Source: Rhizobium sp. Root708 (GTDB lineage Bacteria > Pseudomonadota > Alphaproteobacteria > Rhizobiales > Rhizobiaceae). From it: 64,000 bases of DNA. A program made the translations under genes and the position numbers. The notes under the pieces were generated by a model, which searched no databases, had not been told where the DNA came from, and worked only from the letters and a program-made list of their open reading frames with translations. This document shows, one piece after another, positions 27,575 through 35,729 of this stretch; the stretch's first letter is position 1, and each line of letters starts with the position of its first letter. The stretch is from assembly GCF_001429725.1 (NCBI RefSeq), contig NZ_LMHV01000034.1:249534-313533 (forward strand), given 5' to 3'.

Positions 27575-27600
27575 ATCGCGCAGTTTCGACTGCGCGATTT
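27575..27600 (+). terminator. terminator-like hairpin after the usp gene
   Basis: ATCGCGCAGT / ACTGCGCGAT, a perfect 10-bp stem with a stable TTCG tetraloop, followed by TTTGCGTTTG. The T-run is short. Confidence 0.6.
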
Positions 27601-27680
27601 GCGTTTGACCGAATGACGCAGCCAAAGAGCGTCGGTCGCCGATGTCAGGCGCTCAATTCTTCATGCCTCGGAGCACGCTC

Positions 27681-28178
27681 ATGTCCCTTCCCGATAAAGC
27701 CTTTCCCGTATCCTGGGATCAGTTCCATCGCGACGCTCGCGCGCTTGCGTGGCGTCTTGCCGGGCTCAACCGCGAATTCAAGGCGATCGTTTGCATCACC
27801 CGCGGCGGTCTCGTGCCTGCGGCGATCATCTCGCGCGAACTGAACATCCGCCTCATCGAGACGGTGTGCATCGCCTCCTACCACGACTATGTGAACCAGG
27901 GCGACATGCTGCTGTTGAAAGGGATCGCGCCGGAACTCCTCGCCAATGGCGGCGAAGGCGTTCTTGTCGTCGACGACCTAACGGACACCGGCAAGACCGC
28001 TTCGGAAGTGCGTGGCATGCTGCCGAAGGCCCACTTCGGCTGCGTCTACGCAAAGCCGCAGGGCGTTCCGATGATCGACACCTTCGTCACAGAGGTCAGC
28101 CAGGATACCTGGATCTACTTCCCCTGGGATATGGGCTTTACCTACCAGGAGCCGATCGCCAAGGGCGGTCGCGAATAA
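27681..28178 (+). CDS. gpt: xanthine-guanine phosphoribosyltransferase
   Basis: A 165-aa purine salvage enzyme. The PRPP-binding signature VLVVDDLTDTGKTASEVR is near residues 94-111, and ITRGGLVPAAIISREL near residue 37 is typical of Gpt. I chose the ATG at 27681 (MSLPDKAF), with CGGAG before it, over an upstream in-frame ATG at 27642. Length matches the E. coli enzyme. Confidence 0.93.
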   Translation: MSLPDKAFPVSWDQFHRDARALAWRLAGLNREFKAIVCITRGGLVPAAIISRELNIRLIETVCIASYHDYVNQGDMLLLKGIAPELLANGGEGVLVVDDLTDTGKTASEVRGMLPKAHFGCVYAKPQGVPMIDTFVTEVSQDTWIYFPWDMGFTYQEPIAKGGRE

Positions 28179-28356
28179 ATACCCCGCAAGAGCACGAAAC
28201 CAAGGACGACAACCTTAAATTGTTCCAATCTTTGTTTACCAACATCGCGATTTCGACTGTGCGCCGTCCCCCGCAGGCTTTATCATAAGCCATACAGACG
28301 GAAAGCAAGGGCGCTTTCCTTGGGGGCACGGTCGCTAGCGCGATGCTGAAACAAAT

Positions 28357-28938
28357 ATGATGGGTTGGCGATTGGCCGGCTTCGTTGCCGTTCTTGGGCT
28401 CTGTATGCACGGCCTGCCCGTGGCCGCGGAGCCCGCCTACGTTTCGGTCGTGCGCGAATTCGTCGAGAAGCGGGTGAAGCCGGTCATACTCGTTCCTCTC
28501 GTGCGCAAGGCGATCGAGGACCAGAACGCCAAGTTCGGCGATATCAGCGACATGGACGTCCGGGTGCTGGACAACACGTACCGGTCGGAAATCCAAAACG
28601 GCGAATGGCAGATGGTGAAGCGGCTCTTGGAAAAGCCGGTATCGCGCTATCTCAAATCCAAGCAGAATGATTCGCAGGGCACCATTGTCGAAATCTTTGT
28701 CACCGACCGGCATGGCCTGAACGTCGGCCAGAGCGTGCCGACAACCGACTACTGGCAGGGCGACGAAGACAAGTTCTTGAAAACCTTCGCCAAAGGCACC
28801 GACGCGACATTCATCGATCGCGCCGAACGGGACGATACGACCCAGCTTCTGGAGACGCAGGCGAGCTTCGTGATCCACGACGAGAGCGGTGAGGCCATCG
28901 GCATCGCGACGGTCACGATCGCCATCGACGCGCTGTAA
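28357..28938 (+). CDS. exported protein of unknown function, possibly a Cache-like sensor domain
   Basis: A 193-aa protein with a cleavable signal peptide (hydrophobic residues 4-20, then AAEPAY). The mature part has a helical N-terminus and then a beta-rich segment with TDRHGLNVGQSVPTTDYWQGDEDK near residue 110, which resembles extracellular PDC/Cache ligand-binding domains; but no signalling domain follows. It would be periplasmic. Conserved-looking but not assigned to a named family with confidence. A hairpin with a T-run follows 45 bases later. Confidence 0.7.
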   Translation: MMGWRLAGFVAVLGLCMHGLPVAAEPAYVSVVREFVEKRVKPVILVPLVRKAIEDQNAKFGDISDMDVRVLDNTYRSEIQNGEWQMVKRLLEKPVSRYLKSKQNDSQGTIVEIFVTDRHGLNVGQSVPTTDYWQGDEDKFLKTFAKGTDATFIDRAERDDTTQLLETQASFVIHDESGEAIGIATVTIAIDAL

Positions 28939-28982
28939 TTTCCGAAACGAATCGGCATGCCGATTTGCGTTGGAAATGCCAT

Positions 28983-29010
28983 CAGCAAATCTGCGGTTTG
29001 CTGCAATTTT
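28983..29010 (+). terminator. Rho-independent terminator before the nrdJ leader
   Basis: CAGCAAA (28983-28989) pairs with TTTGCTG (28997-29003), followed by CAATTTT. It closes the transcript of the exported protein. Just before it, 28950-28965 is a perfect 16-base palindrome (AATCGGCATGCCGATT). Confidence 0.65.
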
Positions 29011-29099
29011 GTGATTTTCTCGGATTTCCGGTGCAGTCTTGGCAGCAAGCCCTTGAAATACAAGCGTGACTTTCTTTTCCCCATTCTCCACAGGGCGAT

Positions 29100-29115
29100 C
29101 CACAATATCTTGTGG
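29100..29115. promoter_or_regulatory. isolated NrdR-box-like palindrome
   Basis: CCACAATATCTTGTGG matches the NrdR consensus (acaCWATATAtWgtgt) at about 13 of 16 positions and is nearly palindromic. It has no partner at the usual 31-bp spacing and lies 240 bases upstream of the box pair, so its role is doubtful. Confidence 0.35.
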
Positions 29116-29224
29116 TGAACACTTCGTTAAAAACCACCCCTTGACGGAATCGCACTATTTCAAGTTAATGGAGGTCTGATGTTGCGGCGGCAGCTGGACC
29201 GGAATTAACGAGGCCGGTTCTCAT

Positions 29225-29300
29225 CGAAAATCGAGCGCGGAATCAGGGTGTTGGATCCTTCAACGGATCTCCGCCCAGAGGGGATTTCGCGCGATTTTCG
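29225..29300. repeat. 76-base hairpin element in the nrdJ leader
   Basis: 29225-29244 pairs with 29283-29300 to give about 18 bp: CGAAAATCG with CGATTTTCG, a two-base bulge, then CGCG with CGCG, then GAATC with GATTT-type pairing (one G-T). The inner 38 bases can form a further stem (GTTG/CAAC, GGG/CCC). There is no T-run on either side, so it is not an intrinsic terminator. It could be a structured leader RNA of nrdJ or a copy of a rhizobial intergenic palindromic repeat. Confidence 0.55.
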
Positions 29301-29345
29301 GCCCTCGAAAAACGACATCCGGGGGCTGGCGATAATAAGCTGTTA

Positions 29346-29392
29346 ATACTATATTTAGTGTTTGCAGCCACCATCACCACAATATACAGGAA
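29346..29392 (+). promoter_or_regulatory. paired NrdR boxes controlling nrdJ
   Basis: Box 1 (29346-29361) reads ATACTATATTTAGTGT and box 2 (29377-29392) reads CCACAATATACAGGAA; both fit acaCWATATAtWgtgt, the first better. Their centres are 31 bp apart, three helical turns, which is the typical spacing for cooperative binding of the ATP/dATP-sensing repressor NrdR. They lie 130-180 bases upstream of nrdJ and overlap a TAATACTAT sequence that could be a -10 element. Confidence 0.6.
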
Positions 29393-29523
29393 GAACATCT
29401 CCGGATGACACTCCTGTGACGGTACGGAAACGAGAACTGGCTGCGCTCTTTCGGCGTTGCCGGAGGTGGAAACTTGCGCCTGGTCAACGGGGACGGGGCG
29501 CGCAAGCTAGAGGTTAAGGCAAA

Positions 29524-32500
29524 ATGCGCATAGAACGCCGTTTTACGAAGGCAGATCAGGGCGCTTACGCGGCTATCGAATTCCGCAAGGCGACCAGCGA
29601 GATCAAGAACCCCGATGGTTCGATCGTATTCCGCCTCGAAAACATCGACGTTCCCGCGCAGTTTTCGCAGGTTGCCGCCGACATTCTGGCGCAGAAGTAT
29701 TTCCGCAAGGCTGGTGTCCCTGCCCGCCTGAAGAAGGTCGAGGAAAATGACGTTCCTTCCTTCCTGTGGCGCTCGGTTGCCGATGAGGCTGCTCTGAAGG
29801 AACTTCCGAAGGATCAGCAGTACGGCTCCGAAACCGATGCACGCCAGGTCTTCGACCGTCTTGCCGGCACCTGGACCTACTGGGGCTGGAAGGGCGGCTA
29901 TTTCTCGTCCGAGGAAGATGCCTCTGCTTTCCGCGACGAGCTTGCCTACATGCTTGCCACGCAGCGCGTTGCCCCGAACTCGCCGCAGTGGTTCAACACC
30001 GGCATGCACTGGGCCTACGGCATCGACGGCCCCGGCCAGGGCCACTTCTATGTGGACCCCTTCACCGGCAAGCTGACGAAGTCGAAGTCGGCTTACGAGC
30101 ATCCGCAGCCGCATGCCTGCTTCATCCAGTCCGTTGAAGACGATCTCGTCAACGAAGGCGGCATCATGGACCTGTGGGTCCGCGAAGCGCGCCTCTTCAA
30201 GTACGGCTCCGGCACCGGCTCCAACTTCTCCTATCTCCGTGGCGAAGGCGAAAAGCTTTCCGGCGGCGGCCGTTCCTCCGGCCTGATGAGTTTCCTGAAG
30301 ATCGGCGACCGGGCGGCTGGCGCCATCAAGTCGGGCGGCACGACGCGCCGTGCGGCGAAGATGGTCGTGGTCGACATCGACCATCCGGATATCGAGGAAT
30401 ACATCAACTGGAAGGTCAAGGAAGAGCAGAAGGTTGCCGCTCTCGTCACCGGCTCCAAGGTCGTTGCCAAGCATCTCAAGGCCATCATGAAGGCCTGCGT
30501 CAATTGCGAAGGCGATAACGGCGATTGCTTCGACCCGAACAAGAACCCTGCCCTGAAGCGCGAAATCCGCGCTGCCAAGAAGGATCAGGTTCCTGAGAAC
30601 TATATCGGCCGCGTCATCCAGTTCGCTCGCCAGGGCTACAAGGACCTCGAGTTCAAGACCTACGACACCGACTGGGATTCGGAAGCCTACCTCACGGTAT
30701 CCGGCCAGAACTCCAACAACTCGGTTTCGATCAAGGACGACTTCCTGCGCGCGGTCGAAAATGACGGCGACTGGAACCTGACCGCCCGCAAGGACGGCAA
30801 GATCATGAAGACGCTGAAGGCACGCGACCTGTGGGAATCGATCTCCTACGCCGCATGGGCATCGGCCGATCCGGGCCTGCACTTCAACACGACGATGAAC
30901 GATTGGCACACCAGCCCGGCCGCAGGCTCGATCCGCGCCTCCAACCCGTGCTCGGAATACATGTTCCTCGACGACACGGCCTGCAACCTTGCTTCGCTGA
31001 ACCTGCTGCAGTTCAAGGACGCAGCAACCAAGCGCATCGATATCGCCGACTACGAACATGCGGTCCGCCTGTGGACGGTCGTGCTTGAAGTCTCCGTAAT
31101 GATGGCGCAGTTCCCGTCGAAGCAGATCGCCGAGCGTTCATACGAATACCGCACGATCGGCCTCGGCTACGCCAACATCGGCGGTCTTCTGATGTCGTCG
31201 GGCATTCCCTATGACAGCGACGAAGCCCGCGCCATCGCAGGCTCGCTGACCGCGATCATGACCGGCATCTCCTACGCGACTTCGGCCGAGATCTCCTCCG
31301 AACTCGGACCTTTCCCGATGTTCAAGCCGAACCGCGAAGCCATGCTGCGGGTCATTCGCAACCATCGCCGCGCCGCTTATGGCGAGACATCAGGCTATGA
31401 AGGCCTGTCTATCAACCCGGTGGCGCTGATCCATTCCGAAAACCCGGACCAGGATCTGGCGGCGCACGCCAAGAGCGCCTGGGACAAGGCTCTCGAACTT
31501 GGCGAAAAGCACGGCTACCGCAACGCCCAGGCAACCGTCATCGCGCCGACAGGCACGATCGGCCTTGTCATGGATTGCGACACGACCGGTATCGAGCCTG
31601 ACTTCGCGCTGGTGAAATTCAAGAAGCTCGCCGGCGGCGGCTACTTCAAGATCATCAACCGCGCCGTTCCGGAAGCCCTGCGCACGCTCGGCTACTCCGA
31701 GAGCCAGATCGCCGAGATCGAAGCTTACGCCGTCGGCCACGGAAACCTGAACCAGGCGCCGGCGATCAACCCCGGCTCGCTGAAGGCCAAGGGCTTCACC
31801 GACGAGAAGATCGAAGCCGTCAACGGTGCGCTGAAGCAGGCGTTCGACATCAAGTTCGTCTTCAACCAGTGGACGCTCGGCGCCGACTTCCTGAAGGGCA
31901 CGCTTGGTGTTACCGACGAACAGCTCGGCGACATGAGCTTCAACCTGCTCGACCATGTCGGCTTCGCAAAGAAGGACATCGAGGCTGCCAACGTTCACGT
32001 CTGCGGCGCGATGACACTCGAAGGCGCACCATTCCTGAAGAACGAACACCTCGCCGTCTTCGATTGCGCCAACCCTTGCGGCAAGATCGGCAAGCGTTAC
32101 CTCTCGGTCGACAGCCACATCCGCATGATGGCTGCCGCCCAGCCGTTCATCTCGGGTGCGATCTCCAAGACGATCAACATGCCGAACGACGCAACGGTCG
32201 ACGATTGCAAGAGCGCCTACATGCTCTCCTGGAAGCTCGGCCTGAAGGCGAACGCTCTCTACCGCGACGGCTCCAAGCTGTCGCAGCCGCTGAACGCCTC
32301 GCTGATCGAAGACGAAAGCGATGAGGACGCACTGGACGATCTGCTGCAGCAGCCGGTCGCCGCACAGGCCGTCACCATCACCGAAAAGATCATCGAGCGT
32401 GTGGTCGAGCGCGTGACCCGCGAGCGCGAAAAGCTGCCGAACCGCCGCCAGGGCTACACCCAGAAGGCCGCCGTCGGCGGACACAAGGTGTATCTGCGCA

Positions 32501-33345
32501 CCGGCGAATTCGGTGACGGTCGCATCGGCGAAATCTTCATCGACATGCACAAGGAAGGTGCCGCCTTCCGTGCGATGATGAACAACTTCGCCATCGCCAT
32601 CTCGCTGGGTCTGCAGTACGGCGTGCCGCTCGAAGAATATGTGGAGGCCTTCACCTTCACCAAGTTCGAGCCGGCTGGCATGGTCATCGGCAACGACGCA
32701 ATCAAGAACGCCACGTCAATCCTCGACTACGTGTTCCGCGAACTGGCCGTCTCCTACCTCGGCCGCCACGATCTGGCGCATGTCGATACGTCGGACTTCT
32801 CGAACACGGCTCTCGGCAAGGGCATCCAGGAAGGCAAGACGAACCTCGTCTCGACCGGCTGGACCCGCGGTTACAAGCCGACGATCGTTTCGAACAGCGA
32901 ACGCCAGGCATCCGGCGAGCCCAAGGGATCGGCAACAGCCGCCCCAGCGCGTGCCTCCTCCGGTGCGACGGTAACGTCCTTCGCAGGCGCTGCCGCCCGC
33001 AAGATCGAGCCGACGGTTGCGATCTCCACCTCCGAAATCGTCGCTTTCAAGCGCGATTACGAGGAGCGCGCCAAGGAACTGGCCGAAGAGATCGCAGAGG
33101 AAGTGACCGAAGAAGTCACGACCGAAGCGCAGCAGCAGGCAACGGCACTGTTCTCCGACAAGGCCGCGGCTGACGCCGCATCGGCCAAGACGGAGGCCAA
33201 GAAGCTCGAAACCGAACGCCGCGCCCGGTCGATCATGCAGGGCTATACCGGCAACATTTGCTCGGAGTGCCAGAACTTCACGATGGTGCGCAACGGCACC
33301 TGCGAGAAGTGCGACACATGCGGCGCGACGAGCGGCTGCAGCTGA
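29524..33345 (+). CDS. nrdJ: class II (adenosylcobalamin-dependent) ribonucleoside-diphosphate reductase
   Basis: A 1273-aa large-type NrdJ. It reduces ribonucleotides to deoxyribonucleotides using a B12-generated radical and needs no oxygen. Visible marks are SPQWFNTGMHW, NPCSEYMFLDDTACNLASLNLL (active-site cysteines, about residue 480), APTGTIGLVMDCDTTGIEPDF, and a cysteine-rich tail (CSECQNF, then CEKCDTCG) over the last 25 residues that re-reduces the active site. In S. meliloti the B12-dependent enzyme is the essential aerobic RNR and is needed in symbiosis. AGAGGTTAAGG precedes the ATG. A long regulated leader and a strong terminator flank it; it is monocistronic. Confidence 0.97.
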   Translation: MRIERRFTKADQGAYAAIEFRKATSEIKNPDGSIVFRLENIDVPAQFSQVAADILAQKYFRKAGVPARLKKVEENDVPSFLWRSVADEAALKELPKDQQYGSETDARQVFDRLAGTWTYWGWKGGYFSSEEDASAFRDELAYMLATQRVAPNSPQWFNTGMHWAYGIDGPGQGHFYVDPFTGKLTKSKSAYEHPQPHACFIQSVEDDLVNEGGIMDLWVREARLFKYGSGTGSNFSYLRGEGEKLSGGGRSSGLMSFLKIGDRAAGAIKSGGTTRRAAKMVVVDIDHPDIEEYINWKVKEEQKVAALVTGSKVVAKHLKAIMKACVNCEGDNGDCFDPNKNPALKREIRAAKKDQVPENYIGRVIQFARQGYKDLEFKTYDTDWDSEAYLTVSGQNSNNSVSIKDDFLRAVENDGDWNLTARKDGKIMKTLKARDLWESISYAAWASADPGLHFNTTMNDWHTSPAAGSIRASNPCSEYMFLDDTACNLASLNLLQFKDAATKRIDIADYEHAVRLWTVVLEVSVMMAQFPSKQIAERSYEYRTIGLGYANIGGLLMSSGIPYDSDEARAIAGSLTAIMTGISYATSAEISSELGPFPMFKPNREAMLRVIRNHRRAAYGETSGYEGLSINPVALIHSENPDQDLAAHAKSAWDKALELGEKHGYRNAQATVIAPTGTIGLVMDCDTTGIEPDFALVKFKKLAGGGYFKIINRAVPEALRTLGYSESQIAEIEAYAVGHGNLNQAPAINPGSLKAKGFTDEKIEAVNGALKQAFDIKFVFNQWTLGADFLKGTLGVTDEQLGDMSFNLLDHVGFAKKDIEAANVHVCGAMTLEGAPFLKNEHLAVFDCANPCGKIGKRYLSVDSHIRMMAAAQPFISGAISKTINMPNDATVDDCKSAYMLSWKLGLKANALYRDGSKLSQPLNASLIEDESDEDALDDLLQQPVAAQAVTITEKIIERVVERVTREREKLPNRRQGYTQKAAVGGHKVYLRTGEFGDGRIGEIFIDMHKEGAAFRAMMNNFAIAISLGLQYGVPLEEYVEAFTFTKFEPAGMVIGNDAIKNATSILDYVFRELAVSYLGRHDLAHVDTSDFSNTALGKGIQEGKTNLVSTGWTRGYKPTIVSNSERQASGEPKGSATAAPARASSGATVTSFAGAAARKIEPTVAISTSEIVAFKRDYEERAKELAEEIAEEVTEEVTTEAQQQATALFSDKAAADAASAKTEAKKLETERRARSIMQGYTGNICSECQNFTMVRNGTCEKCDTCGATSGCS

Positions 33346-33351
33346 TCAGGC

Positions 33352-33389
33352 TGGTTAAGGTTGGTTGGGTTGTTGGTTGGTTGGTTGGT
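33352..33389 (+). repeat. GGTT/GGTTG simple repeat after nrdJ
   Basis: A 38-base run made almost only of GG and TT/TTG steps directly after the nrdJ stop codon. Several GG pairs are spaced by TT, the pattern of two-layer G-quadruplexes. It would be in the 3' untranslated RNA, just ahead of the terminator. Confidence 0.6.
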
Positions 33390-33433
33390 CCAGCGGGAAG
33401 CGACGGATCAACTAACGCGAAGCTGAAATAGAG

Positions 33434-33461
33434 AAAGGAGCGGCCGTTTGGCCGCTCCTTT
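33434..33461 (+). terminator. Rho-independent terminator of nrdJ
   Basis: Perfect 12-bp stem AAAGGAGCGGCC / GGCCGCTCCTTT with a GTTT loop, followed by GCATTTTGT. Confidence 0.88.
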
Positions 33462-33594
33462 GCATTTTGTCTGCCTCGCATGACCAACACAACCGCCGCT
33501 CCCGGTATCGACACCGTGCGTTGCAGCCAGTTCGTGGAGACACGGCTGCGAATCGCTTAGCCAATTCTCTATCCGAACGAAGATGGAGGTGAGC

Positions 33595-33777
33595 ATGGCA
33601 CGCTGCGTCGCAACTAACGGAGATACGTGGGAAGTCTATAGCGGAACGGATGGCTGGCGCTGGCGGCGCACCGCCTCGAACGGCCGTATCGTCGGAGCAT
33701 CGTCGCAAGGCTATTCCAACCGCAGCGATTGCATCGACAACGCAAGACGTAACGGCATGAGCTGCAATCCAGCGTGA
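33595..33777 (+). CDS. DUF1508-type small protein (YegP family)
   Basis: A 60-aa protein with the single DUF1508 repeat pattern: a beta-rich start with WEVY, then WRWRRTASNGRIVGASSQGYSNRSDCIDNAR. E. coli YegP has two such repeats; single-repeat versions are common. GGAGGTGAGC is placed just before the ATG at 33595, which decides the start over an ATG four codons earlier. Function unknown. Confidence 0.8.
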   Translation: MARCVATNGDTWEVYSGTDGWRWRRTASNGRIVGASSQGYSNRSDCIDNARRNGMSCNPA

Positions 33778-34154
33778 TGCCCAAAGCCTAGTCCGGAGGC
33801 TGGCGCGATCGGCGTCAACTCCGGCAGCTTGATAGTGCAGCCACACCGTCCTTCCATAGGTTCGTTGTTTGTGGATCGTTCAGCCGGTGTGACTGGGCGC
33901 GACCACGTCGGTGCGGCGGTCTTTTTGTTTGTGCCGTCATTCTCCAAAACGGCATCTTCCCTTCTTGACGATTTGCATCACATTACCGTTGGCCCGAAGC
34001 GCCGCTAACGCCACGTCATGATGATGACGTAGGACGGCAGCGCGGGCGAGCTTTGTCCGACCGGGATGCGTAACAATATTGGCGCAGGACGGGCGCTCGC
34101 GTGCCATTGATGCCAAGAACTCTCAAATCACAGTCACAAACAGGGAACGTTGCC
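33778..34154. other. 377-base gap with an inverted repeat and no gene seen
   Basis: No frame here has a ribosome site and a protein-like composition. At 34013-34030 ACGTCAT-GATG-ATGACGT is an inverted repeat with 7-bp arms, a plausible operator for the hydrolase gene 125 bases downstream. Near 33910-33927 a GACC/GGTC pairing followed by TTTTTG may be a weak terminator of the DUF1508 transcript. Confidence 0.4.
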
Positions 34155-34985
34155 ATGCCATTTATCAAGACCGCCGACGGAACTGAGATTTTCTACAAGG
34201 ATTGGGGTGTGGCCACCGCCCAGCCTATCGTCTTCCATCATGGCTGGCCGCTCAGCGCCGACGACTGGGATGCGCAAATGATGTTCTTTCTGGACAAGGG
34301 CTACCGGGTGATCGCCCATGACCGGCGCGGCCACGGGCGTTCGAGCCAGACCTGGCAGGGCAACGAGATGGACACCTATGCCGCCGACGTTGCGGCCCTT
34401 ACCGACGCACTCGATCTCAAGAATGCCATCCATGTCGGCCACTCGACCGGTGGCGGCGAAGTTGCCCACTATGTCGCGCGCGCCAAGCCCGGCCGCGTTG
34501 CCAAGGCCGTGCTGATCGGCGCCGTACCGCCGATCATGGTGAAATCGGACAAGAACCCCGGCGGTCTGCCGCTCGAGGTTTTCGATGGCTTCCGTGCGGC
34601 ACTTGTCGCCAATCGCGCCCAGTTCTTTCTCGATGTGCCGGCAGGCCCGTTCTACGGGTTCAATCGTCCTGGCGCGAAGGTCAGCCAGGGTATCATCGAG
34701 AACTGGTGGCGTCAGGGCATGATGGGAGCCGCCAAGGCGCACTATGATTGCATCAAGGCCTTCTCCGAGACCGACTTCTCCGACGATCTGAAAAATATCA
34801 CGGTACCGACGCTCGTCATGCATGGCGATGACGACCAGATCGTTCCCTATGCCGATTCCGCGCCGCTTTCGGTCAAGCTCCTGAAGCACGGAACGCTCAA
34901 GACCTATGCCGGTCTACCGCATGGCATGTGCACGACGCATCCCGACATCGTCAACGCCGATCTGCTGGAGTTTTTCCTGGACTAG
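34155..34985 (+). CDS. alpha/beta hydrolase, non-haem chloroperoxidase type
   Basis: A 276-aa alpha/beta hydrolase of the cofactor-free haloperoxidase/esterase group. The nucleophile elbow GHSTGGGEV is near residues 96-104 (Ser98), HDRRGHGRS precedes it, the acid is probably in MHGDDDQIVP, and the catalytic His lies in GLPHGM near the C-terminus. Members act as esterases or perhydrolases. The ATG at 34155 is taken because homology (PFIKTADGTEIFYKDWG) begins there; an in-frame ATG at 34101 has no ribosome site. Confidence 0.9.
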   Translation: MPFIKTADGTEIFYKDWGVATAQPIVFHHGWPLSADDWDAQMMFFLDKGYRVIAHDRRGHGRSSQTWQGNEMDTYAADVAALTDALDLKNAIHVGHSTGGGEVAHYVARAKPGRVAKAVLIGAVPPIMVKSDKNPGGLPLEVFDGFRAALVANRAQFFLDVPAGPFYGFNRPGAKVSQGIIENWWRQGMMGAAKAHYDCIKAFSETDFSDDLKNITVPTLVMHGDDDQIVPYADSAPLSVKLLKHGTLKTYAGLPHGMCTTHPDIVNADLLEFFLD

Positions 34986-35094
34986 GACTGTCCGACCCGC
35001 GGCCTCTCTTCGGCTGAAAGCGAAGGGCTGCGGGATCTAAGCCAGAGAAGGCAGGCGGGCGAACTTCGGCTTCCCGTCTGCCGCTTCGCCTTCC

Positions 35095-35262
35095 TTACCG
35101 TTCCACGGCCGTTTCGGTTGCGGGTGGCTGCGGCAGTTCTTCCGCAATCTCTTCGGCAACGGCTGCGAGATCCAGATTTCCCCAGATCGAGGCGGACTGG
35201 CGGCGATCCTGACGGCGAGAGGATTTGACTTCGACAATGAACGGCTTCGACTGAGCGCGCAT
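35095..35262 (-). CDS. 55-aa conserved-looking small protein
   Basis: A short frame from ATG at 35262 to TAA at 35095-35097, with AGGAAC about six bases before the start. The product begins MRAQSKPFIVEVKSSRR, continues with SASIWGNLDLAAVAEEIAEE and ends in a proline-rich tail. The basic-then-acidic pattern and clean ribosome site mark it as coding, whereas the longer overlapping frame in this area (35037-35237) looks like noise. It is divergent from the DUF2188 gene, and a shared EcfG-type promoter lies about 120 bases upstream. Function unknown. Confidence 0.65.
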   Translation of the reverse strand: MRAQSKPFIVEVKSSRRQDRRQSASIWGNLDLAAVAEEIAEELPQPPATETAVER

Positions 35263-35381
35263 GGGGTTCCTATTGAGAGGCGTTGAACGAATCCATCAAC
35301 GCCCTGAGCCTATGAAGCGTTCCGCGTTTGCGCAAGATCGACTGCACACGGAATCCAGCCTCACACAGGCCAAGGCGACAG

Positions 35382-35409
35382 GGAACAAGCATCGGGCGAG
35401 CTGCGTTCC
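35382..35409. promoter_or_regulatory. palindromic, bidirectional EcfG/RpoE2-type general-stress promoter
   Basis: GGAAC at 35382-35386, 17 bases, CGTT at 35404-35407: an exact match to the alphaproteobacterial general-stress promoter. Because the element ends in GTTCC (35405-35409), the minus strand also reads GGAAC, 17 bases, TGTT (GGAAC-N19-TT). It would therefore fire rightward into the DUF2188 gene (start 35473) and leftward into the 55-aa gene (start 35262). Confidence 0.65.
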
Positions 35410-35472
35410 ACGTTTCAATCCGCATGAAACCTCCATGCAAATTCCTGCGAAAAGTTCTTGAAGGAATGCCCG

Positions 35473-35727
35473 ATGTCGATTACCTACCACGTCGCCGAAC
35501 ATGATGGCGCCTGGGCTTACCGCCTGGACAATGTCTGGTCGGAAACTTTCCCAACTCACGAAGATGCACTGGCAGCGGCCAAACAAGCCGCGGAGCGACA
35601 ACAGCTCGGTGGCCAGGATGCGGACATTACATATCAGCGTGCAGACGGCACCTGGACAACGGAACGGTCGAACGGAGGCGACCGCCCCGAAGCCGATGTC
35701 GTCGATGACGCCAAGGAAAAAGACTAG
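35473..35727 (+). CDS. DUF2188 family protein
   Basis: An 84-aa protein with the DUF2188 pattern: a beta-strand start (YHVAEHDGAWAYRLDN), FPTHEDALAAAKQAAERQQ, then DADITYQRADGTWTTERS. The start at 35473 follows GAAGGAATGCCC; an ATG five codons earlier is possible. Small proteins of this type are commonly stress-induced in rhizobia, in line with the EcfG-type promoter upstream. The next gene begins two bases after its stop, so they form an operon. Confidence 0.8.
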   Translation: MSITYHVAEHDGAWAYRLDNVWSETFPTHEDALAAAKQAAERQQLGGQDADITYQRADGTWTTERSNGGDRPEADVVDDAKEKD

Positions 35728-35729
35728 GA

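Noticed and set aside
28939..29523. Cobalamin riboswitch before nrdJ
   Set aside because: A B12-dependent enzyme made this worth looking for, but I found no B12-box sequence or the expected multi-stem layout; the leader instead holds NrdR-like boxes and one long hairpin.
29374..32550. Two long minus-strand frames (29374-31059 and 31390-32550)
   Set aside because: Both are antisense to nrdJ and give low-complexity, Arg/Asp/His-rich products with no domain.
35037..35237. 66-aa minus-strand frame
   Set aside because: It overlaps the better supported 55-aa gene (35095-35262) in another frame and lacks a ribosome site.
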